Part shown: piece by piece, positions 27,097 through 36,390 of the stretch
Position numbering within the stretch: the first letter of the stretch is position 1
Layout: each line of letters starts with the position of its first letter
Source of the DNA: AP-15 sp963735445
GTDB lineage: Bacteria > Pseudomonadota > Alphaproteobacteria > ATCC43930 > CGMCC-115725
Length of the DNA stretch: 64,000 nucleotides
NCBI GenBank assembly: GCA_963735445.1
Contig: CAVTLC010000054.1
Location: 56,538-120,537 of the forward strand
Direction: 5' to 3'
Notes under the pieces: generated by a model
The model's input: only the letters and a program-made list of their open reading frames with translations
The model's database searches: none
What the model was told of the DNA's origin: nothing
Translations under genes and position numbers: made by a program

Positions 27097-28725
27097 ATGA
27101 CGCGGTTTATCTTTATCACCGGCGGCGTGGTCTCCTCCTTAGGCAAGGGTCTTTCCGCCGCCGCGCTCGGTGCGCTGCTTCAGGCCCGCGGGTTTCGGGT
27201 CCGGCTACGTAAGCTTGATCCTTATCTCAATGTCGATCCCGGTACGATGAGCCCGTACCAGCACGGCGAGGTCTATGTCACCGACGATGGGGCCGAGACA
27301 GATCTCGACCTCGGCCATTACGAACGCTATGTCGGCGTTCCGTCGCGACGCAGCGATTCGGTTACCACCGGCCGGATCTACTCGACCGTAATCAGCCGCG
27401 AGCGTCGCGGGGAATATCTCGGCGCGACGGTCCAGGTCATTCCCCACGTCACCGACGCGATCAAGGAATTCATCCAGGCCGATCTCGACGGCGAGGATTT
27501 CGTGCTGTGCGAGATTGGCGGCACCGTGGGCGACATCGAGAGCCTGCCCTTTCTCGAAGCGATTCGCCAACTCGGCTACGAACTTGGCCGCGAGCGGGTG
27601 CTGTTTGTACACCTGACGTTGGTGCCGTATATTTCGTCCGCCGGCGAACTGAAGACCAAGCCGACCCAGCATTCGACCAAGGAATTACTGGCGCTCGGCA
27701 TCCAGCCAGACATCCTGTTGTGCCGCTGCGACCGCCCGATCCCGCCCGCCGCGCAGCGCAAAATCGCGCTGTTCTGCAATCTGCGCGAAAGCCGGGTAAT
27801 CCCGGCGATCGATGTGGACACCATTTACAGCGTTCCGGCCGCCTATCATGCCGAAGGCTTTGACCGCGAGGTCTGCGCGCATTTCGGTCTCGATGCGCCG
27901 GAGCCCGACCTCGAGCGCTGGCAAGAAATCGTCGATCTGATCCACAAACCGGAGGGTAGGGTCACGATCGCCGTCGTCGGAAAGTACACGCACCTTCCCG
28001 ACAGCTACAAATCCTTGGCCGAGGCGATGACCCATGGCGGCATCGCCAACCACGTCGGGGTCGACCTCGATTGGATCGATTCGGAAGTGTTCGACGCCGA
28101 GAGCGAGGCGGTCCGCAAGCTCGAAGGCGTGCACGGCATTTTGGTGCCGGGCGGATTTGGCGAGCGCGGTACCCACGGCATGATCAAAGCGGCGCGATTT
28201 GCCCGCGAGCGCCGAGTCCCGTATTTCGGGATCTGTTTTGGCATGCATATGGCGGTGATCGAAGCGGCGCGCGATCTCGCCGATTTGCCGGGCGCGGGCT
28301 CGACCGAGTTTGGGCCGTGTCTGCACCCGGTGATCGGGTTGATGACCGAATGGACCCGCGGAAATACTGTCGAGCGGCGCAACTCAACCGATGATCTCGG
28401 GGGTACGATGCGGCTTGGCGCCTATCCGGCGGTTCTGGCGGCGGGGAGCCGGGCCGCGCGGATCTACGACGCCGAAGAGATCAGCGAGCGCCACCGCCAT
28501 CGCTACGAGGTCAACATCAACTATAAGGCGCGGCTCGAAGCGAGCGGGTTGCGGTTTTCCGGCATGTCCCCCGATGGCGTGTTGCCCGAGATTGTCGAGA
28601 TCCCCGATCACCCGTGGTTTATCGGAGTCCAATTTCATCCCGAGCTGAAATCAAAGCCGTTCGCGCCACACCCGCTGTTTACCTCCTTTATCCGCGCTGC
28701 CCGCGACCAGTCGCGGCTCGTGTGA
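27097..28725 (+). CDS. pyrG: CTP synthase
   Basis: Makes CTP from UTP, ATP and glutamine. The N-terminal synthetase domain starts FIFITGGVVSSLGKGLSAA, with SPYQHGEVYVTDDGAETDLD and CEIGGTVGDIES. The C-terminal class I glutaminase has its Cys in YFGICFGMHMAV near residue 381 and its His-Glu in FIGVQFHPEL near 511. Length 542 is standard. It follows secG and precedes kdsA, the usual alphaproteobacterial order. Confidence 0.97.
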   Translation: MTRFIFITGGVVSSLGKGLSAAALGALLQARGFRVRLRKLDPYLNVDPGTMSPYQHGEVYVTDDGAETDLDLGHYERYVGVPSRRSDSVTTGRIYSTVISRERRGEYLGATVQVIPHVTDAIKEFIQADLDGEDFVLCEIGGTVGDIESLPFLEAIRQLGYELGRERVLFVHLTLVPYISSAGELKTKPTQHSTKELLALGIQPDILLCRCDRPIPPAAQRKIALFCNLRESRVIPAIDVDTIYSVPAAYHAEGFDREVCAHFGLDAPEPDLERWQEIVDLIHKPEGRVTIAVVGKYTHLPDSYKSLAEAMTHGGIANHVGVDLDWIDSEVFDAESEAVRKLEGVHGILVPGGFGERGTHGMIKAARFARERRVPYFGICFGMHMAVIEAARDLADLPGAGSTEFGPCLHPVIGLMTEWTRGNTVERRNSTDDLGGTMRLGAYPAVLAAGSRAARIYDAEEISERHRHRYEVNINYKARLEASGLRFSGMSPDGVLPEIVEIPDHPWFIGVQFHPELKSKPFAPHPLFTSFIRAARDQSRLV

Positions 28726-28768
28726 CGCGCTGTCGCCCGCTTTCGCAAAAAGGGGAGATTGCGGACGA

Positions 28769-29614
28769 ATGACCCCGCGCCACATCACGGTCGGCAACAT
28801 TACGATCGGCAACGATCTGCCGCTGGTGTTCATCGTCGGGCCAAATACGCTCGAATCGCGGGTGCACGCACTCGAAATGAGCGCTGCACTGGCCGAACTC
28901 GCCGGCAAACTTAAAATTCCGCTGATCTATAAGACCTCGTTCGACAAGGCCAACCGCTCGTCGCTAGCCGGCGCCCGCGGGATCGGACTGAATGCCGGAT
29001 TGCCGATCCTCGCCGAAGTACGTGAGCGGACCGGGTTGCCGGTGCTGACCGACATCCACGCACCCGAGCAGTGCGCGCCGGTGGCGGAAGTTGTCGACAT
29101 ATTACAAATCCCCGCGTTTCTCTGCCGGCAGACTGACTTGTTGCTCGCCGCGGGCGAAACCGGCAAGCCGATCAACATCAAGAAGGGGCAATTCCTCGCG
29201 CCCTGGGACATCAAGCACGCCGCCGCAAAGATCGCCTCGACCGGCAATGATCGGATCTTGTTATGCGAGCGCGGCGCCAGCTTTGGGTACAATACCCTCG
29301 TCGTGGATATGCGCGCTCTGCCGATTATGGCGCAGACCGGCTATCCGGTCGTGTTCGATGCGACGCATGCGGTGGCGCAGCCGGGCGGCCTCGGCGATAG
29401 GTCGGGCGGCGAGCGCGAATTCGGCCCTGTGCTCGCACGCGCCGCCGTCGCGGTCGGCGTTGCTGCAGTCTTCATCGAAACGCATCAGGACCCCGACCAC
29501 GCACCCTGCGAGGGGCAGACGATGCTGCCGCTAAAGGCGCTTCCGGAACTGTTCGAAACCCTCGTCGCTATTGACCGCATCGCCAAGACTCGGACGTCGC
29601 CCCTAGATTTTTGA
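28769..29614 (+). CDS. kdsA: 3-deoxy-8-phosphooctulonate synthase
   Basis: Condenses arabinose 5-phosphate with phosphoenolpyruvate to KDO-8-phosphate for lipopolysaccharide. Signature words: LIYKTSFDKANRSS near residue 52, GLPVLTDIHAPEQ, QIPAFLCRQTDLL, NIKKGQFLAPWD and VFDATHAVAQPG. Length 281 fits. An AAGGGGAG site precedes ATG 28769. Its presence implies an LPS-bearing outer membrane. It ends 137 bases before eno. Confidence 0.96.
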   Translation: MTPRHITVGNITIGNDLPLVFIVGPNTLESRVHALEMSAALAELAGKLKIPLIYKTSFDKANRSSLAGARGIGLNAGLPILAEVRERTGLPVLTDIHAPEQCAPVAEVVDILQIPAFLCRQTDLLLAAGETGKPINIKKGQFLAPWDIKHAAAKIASTGNDRILLCERGASFGYNTLVVDMRALPIMAQTGYPVVFDATHAVAQPGGLGDRSGGEREFGPVLARAAVAVGVAAVFIETHQDPDHAPCEGQTMLPLKALPELFETLVAIDRIAKTRTSPLDF

Positions 29615-29629
29615 GTACAAGAGTACCGC

Positions 29630-29649
29630 GGCCGGGCTCGACCGGTCAT
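29630..29649. repeat. decayed partial copy of a palindromic repeat
   Basis: GGCCGGGCTCGACCGGTCAT here matches the left half of the repeat at 37835-37857 except for one missing C and one substitution. It lies in the kdsA-eno gap. Confidence 0.5.
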
Positions 29650-29750
29650 TCACGGGTTTGGCTCGTGTCTGTAAACGGGGGTGGCCCGATTAAATCCGGC
29701 CGCAGGGTGCTTAACGTGACTGGCTTTACGCTTTGTGGACAGGAAGACCT

Positions 29751-31025
29751 ATGACTGAGATCGCCGATATTCATGCCCGCGAGATCCTCGACAGCCGCGG
29801 AAACCCTACAGTCGAGGTCGAAGTGACGCTCGAAGACGGTGCGGTGGGCCGAGCGGCGGTGCCGTCGGGTGCGTCGACCGGGGCGCATGAGGCGATCGAA
29901 AAGCGCGACGGCGGCACACGTTATGGCGGCCGCGGTGTGCGCCAGGCGGTCGAAGCAGTGAATGGTGAGATCTTTGATGCTTTGTCCGGATTTGACGCCG
30001 CCGACCAGTTGGCCATCGACCGGACACTGATCAATCTCGACGGGACGCCGAACAAGGCGCGGCTCGGGGCGAACGCGATCCTTGGTGTCAGCCTAGCCGC
30101 GGCGCGTGCCGCGGCCGCCGATCTCGATCAGCCGCTCTACCGCTATGTCGGCGGCGTTTTTGCCCGCACCCTGCCGGTGCCAATGATGAACATCCTGAAT
30201 GGCGGCGTGCATGCCGACAACCCGATCGACATTCAGGAGTTCATGGTCATGCCGGTCGGCGCTGCCGACGTGACCGAGGCGATCCGCGCCGGCTCGGAAA
30301 TTTTTCACACCTTACGCCGCAAGCTCGCCGATGCCGGCCACAACACCAATGTCGGCGATGAAGGCGGGTTCGCGCCCAATCTCGCCTCGGCCGACGCGGC
30401 ACTCGGCTTTATCATGCAGGCGATCGAAGCCGCGGGTTATCACCCTGGCGACGATATCGTGCTGGCGCTCGACCCGGCGGCGAGCGAGTTCTATCGCGAC
30501 GGCGCCTATCGGCTCGAGGGCAAGAGCCTCGATAACCAAGCCCTCGTTGCCTATTGGAAGGATCTGGTTGATCGCTATCCGATCGTCTCGATCGAAGACG
30601 GCATGGCGGAGGATGATTGGGACGGCTGGGTCCTGCTGACCCGTGAACTCGGCGGCAAAATCCAGCTGGTCGGCGACGACGTCTTTGTGACCAACCCCAG
30701 CCGGTTGCGCCAGGGGATCGAGCGCGGCGCCGGCAACGCGCTGTTGGTCAAGGTCAATCAGATCGGCACCCTGTCCGAAACGCTCGAAGCCGTCGAGATC
30801 GCCCAGCGCGCAGCTTGGGGCACGGTCTTCTCGCACCGCTCGGGCGAGACCGAGGACACGACAATCGCGGATCTCGCGGTCGCCACCAATGCCGGCCAAA
30901 TCAAGACCGGGTCACTGTCGCGTTCCGATCGGCTGGCCAAGTACAATCAGCTGATCCGAATCGAGGAGCAGCTGGGCGACTCCGCGGTTTATGCCGGGCG
31001 CTCGGTTTTCGCCCGCCGCGCCTAG
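29751..31025 (+). CDS. eno: enolase
   Basis: Glycolytic enzyme, 2-phosphoglycerate to phosphoenolpyruvate, also an RNA-degradosome component in many proteobacteria. Clear family words: IHAREILDSRGNPTVEVEV, PSGASTGAHEA, NTNVGDEGGFAPN, SIEDGMAEDDW (metal ligands) and LLVKVNQIGTLSET with the catalytic Lys; SHRSGETEDT follows. Length 424 is standard. Start chosen at ATG 29751 (MTEIADIHA). Followed by ftsB and the PDH operon as in most alphaproteobacteria. Confidence 0.97.
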   Translation: MTEIADIHAREILDSRGNPTVEVEVTLEDGAVGRAAVPSGASTGAHEAIEKRDGGTRYGGRGVRQAVEAVNGEIFDALSGFDAADQLAIDRTLINLDGTPNKARLGANAILGVSLAAARAAAADLDQPLYRYVGGVFARTLPVPMMNILNGGVHADNPIDIQEFMVMPVGAADVTEAIRAGSEIFHTLRRKLADAGHNTNVGDEGGFAPNLASADAALGFIMQAIEAAGYHPGDDIVLALDPAASEFYRDGAYRLEGKSLDNQALVAYWKDLVDRYPIVSIEDGMAEDDWDGWVLLTRELGGKIQLVGDDVFVTNPSRLRQGIERGAGNALLVKVNQIGTLSETLEAVEIAQRAAWGTVFSHRSGETEDTTIADLAVATNAGQIKTGSLSRSDRLAKYNQLIRIEEQLGDSAVYAGRSVFARRA

Positions 31026-31075
31026 TGCACCACGTTGCGGTTGACGCGCTGCCGATCCGGTGATCGATTTACGCG

Positions 31076-31399
31076 ATGAACTTGTCGCGCATATTACGGC
31101 GGTGGGCGCGGGCATTGGCATGGCCTGCCTTTGGCGCCGCGCTGACCTGTTATTTTGCTTACAATCTGGTCATCGGCGACCGCGGTCTGCTCGCTTGGCG
31201 GCGACTTAGCCAACAGCTGCAGAGCGAACAATCCCACCTTTTGGCGCTTCAGGAAGAGCGAAAAACGGTCGATCGAAAGGTGGCGGACCTCACCCCGAGC
31301 CATCTCGACCGCGATCTGCTTGACGAGCGCGTGCGCGCGACCTTGAACCTGGTCGCGCCGAACGAGCTGGTGATCATGAAAGAGGCGCCCGCCCACTGA
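31076..31399 (+). CDS. ftsB: FtsB/DivIC-type septum formation initiator
   Basis: Small bitopic division protein, 107 residues: one N-terminal helix (~18-36) followed by a coiled coil (SQQLQSEQSHLLALQEERK) and a short C-terminal segment rich in charged residues. It would bridge FtsL and FtsQ in the divisome. The location between eno and pdhA is highly conserved in alphaproteobacteria and is the strongest support, since sequence conservation in the family is low. Confidence 0.85.
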   Translation: MNLSRILRRWARALAWPAFGAALTCYFAYNLVIGDRGLLAWRRLSQQLQSEQSHLLALQEERKTVDRKVADLTPSHLDRDLLDERVRATLNLVAPNELVIMKEAPAH

Positions 31400-31452
31400 T
31401 CCGCGCAGCCACCCGCCCCGCTCGGCTGTCGTATTTCGTCCCACCAATTTTT

Positions 31453-31468
31453 GCTTTGTGCACAAAGC
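31453..31468. promoter_or_regulatory. palindromic operator candidate upstream of pdhA
   Basis: Perfect 16-base palindrome GCTTTGTGCACAAAGC, 95 bases before the pdhA start, in the only sizeable gap ahead of the PDH operon. It could be a repressor site controlling pyruvate dehydrogenase. It does not match a regulator site I can name with confidence. Confidence 0.5.
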
Positions 31469-31563
31469 GTTGAACAGGTCGCGGTTGCAAACCCGAGGAT
31501 CTGCCGGCATGCTGCCGCCCGCAAGTTTCGGTTGGATTGCGGCGGGCGCCACAAGGAGGCGAA

Positions 31564-32571
31564 ATGGCGGCAACACGCAAGGGCAAGCCGGTCGACGTCG
31601 CCGAGCTCGATGCGTCACCCAAGGAACTGCTCGGCTTTTTTCGCGACATGCTGCTGATCCGGCGCTTTGAAGAGCGCGCCGGACAAATGTATGGGATGGG
31701 TCTGATCGGCGGCTTTTGCCACCTGTACATTGGCCAGGAAGCTGTCGTCGTCGGCATGCAGGCGGCGCTGAAAGAAGGCGACACGATCGTCACCTCCTAT
31801 CGCGATCACGGCCATATGCTGGCCTGCGGCATGGACCCCAAAGGGGTGATGGCCGAACTGACCGGCCGCCGCACCGGCTATTCGCACGGCAAGGGCGGCT
31901 CGATGCATATGTTCAGCCGCGAAAAAAACTTTTTCGGCGGCCATGGCATTGTCGGAGCGCAGGTGCCGATCGGCACCGGCCTCGCCTTCGCGCATCGCTA
32001 TCGCGACGACGGGCTGATCTCCGTCACTTATCTCGGCGACGGCGCGATCAACCAGGGCCAGGTCTACGAGAGCTTCAACATGGCGGCGCTCTGGAAGCTG
32101 CCGGTGGTGTATGTCATCGAAAACAATCGCTACGGTATGGGGACATCGATCGACCGGGCCTCGGCCCGTACCGATCTGTATCACCGCGGCATGGCCTATG
32201 GCATCCCCGGCGAACAGGTCGACGGCATGAATGTGCTGGCGGTGCATGAGGCCGGGCTCGCGGCGTCGGAGCATGCCCGGTCCGGTCAAGGCCCGCTGAT
32301 CCTCGAAATGCTGACTTACCGCTATCGCGGCCACTCGATGTCGGACCCCGCAAAATATCGCACTCGCGAGGAGGTCGACCGGGTGCGTACTGAGCACGAT
32401 CCCATCGAGCAGGCGCGGCACCGTTTGATTGAGGGCGGTAGTGATGAGGCCGCGCTAAAGGAGATCGAAGCGGAGGTCCGCAAACGCGTCGCCGAGGCCG
32501 CTCAGTTCGCCCAGGACAGCCCGGAGCCCGACCCGGCGGAATTATGGACGGACGTGTTGGTCGACGCCTGA
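31564..32571 (+). CDS. pdhA: pyruvate dehydrogenase E1 alpha subunit
   Basis: Alpha chain of the heterotetrameric, thiamine-diphosphate-dependent E1 that decarboxylates pyruvate. The TPP motif is GDGAINQGQVYESFNMAALW (G-D-G...N), preceded by GGHGIVGAQVPIGTGLAFA. The phosphorylation-loop-like YRYRGHSMSDPAKYR is present near residue 257. Length 335 is typical. AAGGAGG lies just before ATG 31564. First gene of pdhA-pdhB-pdhC-(hydrolase)-lpdA. Confidence 0.96.
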   Translation: MAATRKGKPVDVAELDASPKELLGFFRDMLLIRRFEERAGQMYGMGLIGGFCHLYIGQEAVVVGMQAALKEGDTIVTSYRDHGHMLACGMDPKGVMAELTGRRTGYSHGKGGSMHMFSREKNFFGGHGIVGAQVPIGTGLAFAHRYRDDGLISVTYLGDGAINQGQVYESFNMAALWKLPVVYVIENNRYGMGTSIDRASARTDLYHRGMAYGIPGEQVDGMNVLAVHEAGLAASEHARSGQGPLILEMLTYRYRGHSMSDPAKYRTREEVDRVRTEHDPIEQARHRLIEGGSDEAALKEIEAEVRKRVAEAAQFAQDSPEPDPAELWTDVLVDA

Positions 32572-32666
32572 GCCATCGCCGACTACATTATTTGGCAAGA
32601 CCGGACCGACAGCCGAGATCGCGGGCCGCAATAGGCAGCTCGGACGGTGGGAGACTGCGATAGGCC

Positions 32667-34062
32667 ATGGCTACCGAAGTGCTGATGCCGGCGCTGTCGC
32701 CGACGATGACCGAGGGCAAGATCGCGCGCTGGCTCAAGAGCGAAGGCGATGCGGTGCGTTCGGGCGATGTGCTCGCCGAGATCGAGACCGACAAGGCGAC
32801 GATGGAAGTCGAAGCGGTCGACGAGGGCGTGCTCGCCAGGATCGTGATTCCCGAAGGCACCGATCACGTCGCGGTCAACACGCCGATCGCGGTCATCGCT
32901 GGTAACGGCGAAGAGGTCGCGGCTAGCGGTCAGCCGGCTCCGGGTCCCGCGCCTAATGGACACCAGCAATCCTCGCCGGAGGAGGCGCTGAGGGCGAGGC
33001 CGCCACAACCGGCGCCTGCGCCGCAAGCAACAGCCCCGGTCCGACCGGCTCCAGCATCTGAGCCTGAATATACCGGCGCCACGCGCACAATCACGGTGCG
33101 GGAGGCGTTGCGGGATGCGATCGCCGAGGAGATGCGGCGCGACGAAACGGTGTTTCTGATCGGTGAGGAAGTCGCCGAATACCAGGGGGCTTACAAGGTA
33201 AGCCAAGGCTTGTTGCAGGAATTCGGCGCCCGGCGGGTGATCGATACGCCGATCACCGAGCAGGGGTTTGCCGGCCTCGGGGTCGGCGCGGGCTTTGCCG
33301 GATTGCGCCCAATCGTCGAGTTCATGACTTTCAATTTCGCGATGCAGGCGATCGACCAGATCATCAATTCGGCCTCAAAGACGCATTACATGTCGGGTGG
33401 GCAGATGAGCTGTCCGATCGTCTTTCGTGGCCCGAACGGGATCGCCGCCCGCGTCGCCGCCCAACACTCGCAATGCTATGCCAGCTGGTATGCCCACTGC
33501 CCCGGGCTCAAAGTGGTGGCGCCCTTCACTGGCGCTGATCACAAGGGCTTGCTCAAATCCGCAATCCGCGATCCAAATCCGGTCGTATTTCTCGAACACG
33601 AGCTGGTTTACGGCGAGAGCTTCGCGGTGCCGGACGATCCGGAATTTATCGTACCGATCGGCAAGGCGCGCGTTGCGCGAGGCGGTGAGCACGTCACGAT
33701 CACGGCGTTTTCGCGGATGGTGAAACTGGCGTCTGCAGGCCGCCGAGGAACTGGAAAAGGCTGGAATATCGGCTGAGGTGATCGATCTGCGGAGCTTGCG
33801 TCCGTTCGACACCGAGACCGTCGCGGCCTCGGTCAAGAAAACCAACCGCGTCGTAACCGTCGAAGAAGGCTGGCCATTCGCCGGTATCGGCGCCGAGATC
33901 GCCGCATTGATCATGGAAGAATGCTTCGACTGGCTCGATGCGCCGGTCAAGCGAGTGACCGGCAAAGACGTCCCATTGCCCTACGCCGCCAACCTCGAAC
34001 ATCTGGCGGTGCCGCAGGTGGACGACATCGTCGCCGCGGCCCGCGAAATCGCTTACCGCTGA
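32667..34062 (+). CDS. pdhB: pyruvate dehydrogenase E1 beta subunit with N-terminal lipoyl domain, frame-shifted
   Basis: Beta chain of E1. An N-terminal lipoyl domain (lipoyl Lys in AEIETDKATMEVEA, residue ~41) and a Pro/Ala linker to ~130 precede the transketolase-like domain (EEVAEYQGAYKVSQGLL, ITEQGFAGLGVGAGFAGL), an arrangement typical of alphaproteobacteria. Near 33732 the frame changes: FSRMVKLA continues as LQAAEELEKAGISAEVIDLR in the next frame. Deleting T33732 (GCG-T-CTG-CAG) restores a protein of about 464 residues. The gene should be essential for aerobic growth, which makes simple inactivation improbable. Confidence 0.88.
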
Positions 34063-34116
34063 TTTCCGAGGTCGCGAGGAAATTGGACGCGATGCCGGGA
34101 ATCTTCACGTGCTTTA

Positions 34117-34168
34117 TCGGCGAAAGCCGGTACCCATGACCGCCGTGGATCCCGGCCTGCACCGGGAA
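34117..34168. repeat. REP-like palindromic repeat between pdhB and pdhC
   Basis: Contains CGGCGAAAGCCGG followed by GTGGATCCCGGCCTGCACCGGG, related to the element at 1949-1992. It occupies part of the 226-base pdhB-pdhC gap. Confidence 0.5.
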
Positions 34169-34288
34169 AGCGCAAGGGTGGTGGCGAAGTGAGACCGTTC
34201 GTGACCGGGGAAGTCGGCTCAAGGTTTTCGGCGTTCGGCCGGGTCTGGAAGATGCCGTCGCCCAATCGTTTCGCGGGTGCCTGACAAT

Positions 34289-35658
34289 ATGCCAATCGAG
34301 ATTCTGATGCCGGCACTGTCGCCGACGATGACCGAGGGCAACCTCGCCAAATGGCTTAAGCACGAGGGCGACGAGGTCCATTCCGGCGACGTTTTGGCCG
34401 AAATCGAAACCGATAAGGCGACGATGGAGGTCGAAGCCGTCGACGATGGCCGCGTTGGCAAGATCCTCGTCCCCGAGGGCACTCAGGGAGTCAAGGTCAA
34501 CCAGCCGATAGCACTGTTGCTCGGCGAGGGCGAAGATGCCGCTGCATTGACCGCGACTGCCCCGGCAGGCAGCGCCGCGCCCGCTTCTGAGCCTGCCCCG
34601 GCGGCAGCACCTCCACCCCCACCACACGAAAGCGAAAACGCAAATCCACCGCCGTTCACCCGCCCGACCGCAAGCGGCAATTGTCGGCAACGGTCATGAC
34701 CGGCGGATTTTTGCCAGCCCGTTGGCGCGCCGCATGGCCCAGCAGGCCGGCCTCGATCTCGCGACCTTGACCGGCTCGGGTCCGCAAGGGCGGATTGTCA
34801 AATCCGATATCGAAGCCGCAATTCTGAAGGGTCGCCAACCGGCTCCCCCGCTCACCGCCGCGCCGACTTCCCGGCCTGCCGCCACACCGGCCGTCGCAAC
34901 GGTGACGCCGTCGCTCGCGTCCGATGCCCGCAATGACCTTGTCCAAGGAGCGGGTGCTGGCACTCGCCGGCAATCGGCCATACACCGAGCGACCGCTCAA
35001 CGCGATGCGGCGGGTCATAGCTCGGCGCCTCACCGAGTCGAAGCAGACGGTCCCGCACTTTTATCTGACGATCGACTGCGAGATCGACGAGCTGTTGAGA
35101 TTCCGCAAAGAGCTGAATGCGAAATCGGAGACCTACCGCATTTCGGTCAACGACTTTGTTGTCCGCGCCGCAGCCCTTGCTCTGCGCCAGGTGCCGGCGG
35201 CGAACGCGTCCTGGAGCGACGAGGCGATCCTGCAATGGGACACGGTCGACATCGCCGTCGCGGTGGCGCTGGACGATGGGCTGATCACCCCGATCGTCAG
35301 AGATGCCGATCGCAAGGGGCTCGCGACGATCGCCAACGAAACCAAAGATCTCGCCGTCCGCGCCCGCGCCGGCAAATTGAAGCTCGAAGAATTTCAGGGC
35401 GGCACCTTTTCGATTTCGAATCTGGGCATGTTCGGGGTCCGCGAGTTTGCCGCGGTCATCAACCCGCCGCATGGCGGCATCCTGTCGGTCGGCGCCGGCG
35501 AGCAACGGCCGGTGGTCAAAAACGGCGCGCTCGCGGTCGCCACAGTGATGAGCTGCACCTTGTCGTGCGATCACCGCGTCGTCGACGGGGCGGTCGGCGC
35601 GCAATTCCTCGCCGCCTTTAAAAAACTCGTCGAAGACCCGCTGACGATGCTGCTGTGA
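34289..35658 (+). CDS. pdhC: dihydrolipoamide acetyltransferase (PDH E2), two frame changes
   Basis: Core acetyltransferase of the PDH complex. Order: lipoyl domain (MPIEILMPALSPTMTEGNL, lipoyl Lys in EIETDKATMEVEA), Ala/Pro linker, E3/E1-binding peripheral domain (FASPLARRMAQQAGLDLATL), second linker, and catalytic domain with the active His in SCDHRVVDGAVG near the end. Both linkers contain a +1 frame change. Deleting one T at 34681-34682 gives SGNVGNGHDRRIFASPL; deleting one T at 34939-34940 gives RNDLSKERVLALAGN. The repaired length is about 455 residues. The exact sites in these low-complexity linkers are less certain than elsewhere. An in-frame ATG at 34277 could add four residues. Confidence 0.87.
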
Positions 35659-35733
35659 GGAACGCTGTCAATCTGGAAGAGAAATCTATGGAGCTGACCT
35701 GAGATCCAGAACTTGTCGTCAAGGGAGACATGC

Positions 35734-36390
35734 ATGCAACCGCCAAGCGGCGGCTCTGATTTCGCCCGCTCTGCTCTTATAATTGTTGATATGCAGAACG
35801 ATTTTCTGCACGACGATGGTAGCTTCGCGCATATCGCGCGGGAGCATCCAGAAGCCAACATTGACATGCCGTTCCTCACGGGGACGATTTCCCAAGTCCA
35901 ACGGCTGGCGGACGCGTTCCGAGCCGCCGGAAGACCTGTCGTGTATGTGGCGCACGTGTTAAAGCCGGACTATTCGGATGCGGCCTTTCCGTATTGGCGT
36001 GTCGGCATGGAGCCCGGACATGGGAATCGCACACATTGCGTGGAAGGGACCTGGGGCGCCCAAATAGTCGATGCGTTGAAGCCGCAGGAGGGCGAACATC
36101 TCGTCGTGAAGAAGGGGTTCGGCGGGTTTTCTGGCACACCGCTTGATACCGTTCTCCGCAACATGGGTGTGACCACCTGTGTAGTTTCAGGCGTGACCAC
36201 TTGCGTTTGTGTTTCAAATACCGTGCGCGGCGGTGTCGAAAATAATTACCGCATGATCATTGCAAAAGACGGAGTAGCCGAAATCAATAGGCACACCCAC
36301 ACGGCCGAGCTTGAGACGATGCAGCGGCTATTCGCTGATGTCACATCAGTCGATGAAGTGATAGGAGATCTACAAAAGGCCAATTCATAA
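35734..36390 (+). CDS. isochorismatase-family cysteine hydrolase inserted in the PDH operon
   Basis: Cysteine hydrolase of the isochorismatase/nicotinamidase fold, 218 residues. The catalytic triad is visible: Asp in LIIVDMQNDFL near residue 19, Lys in VVKKGFGGF near 123 and Cys in SGVTTCVCVSNTVRGG near 158. AGGGAG lies 6 bases before ATG 35734. The stop codon directly abuts the lpdA start, so lpdA must be translated from a site inside this gene. Its base composition is visibly more AT-rich than its neighbours, and it is not a usual member of this operon, suggesting late acquisition. Substrate unknown. Confidence 0.85.
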   Translation: MQPPSGGSDFARSALIIVDMQNDFLHDDGSFAHIAREHPEANIDMPFLTGTISQVQRLADAFRAAGRPVVYVAHVLKPDYSDAAFPYWRVGMEPGHGNRTHCVEGTWGAQIVDALKPQEGEHLVVKKGFGGFSGTPLDTVLRNMGVTTCVVSGVTTCVCVSNTVRGGVENNYRMIIAKDGVAEINRHTHTAELETMQRLFADVTSVDEVIGDLQKANS

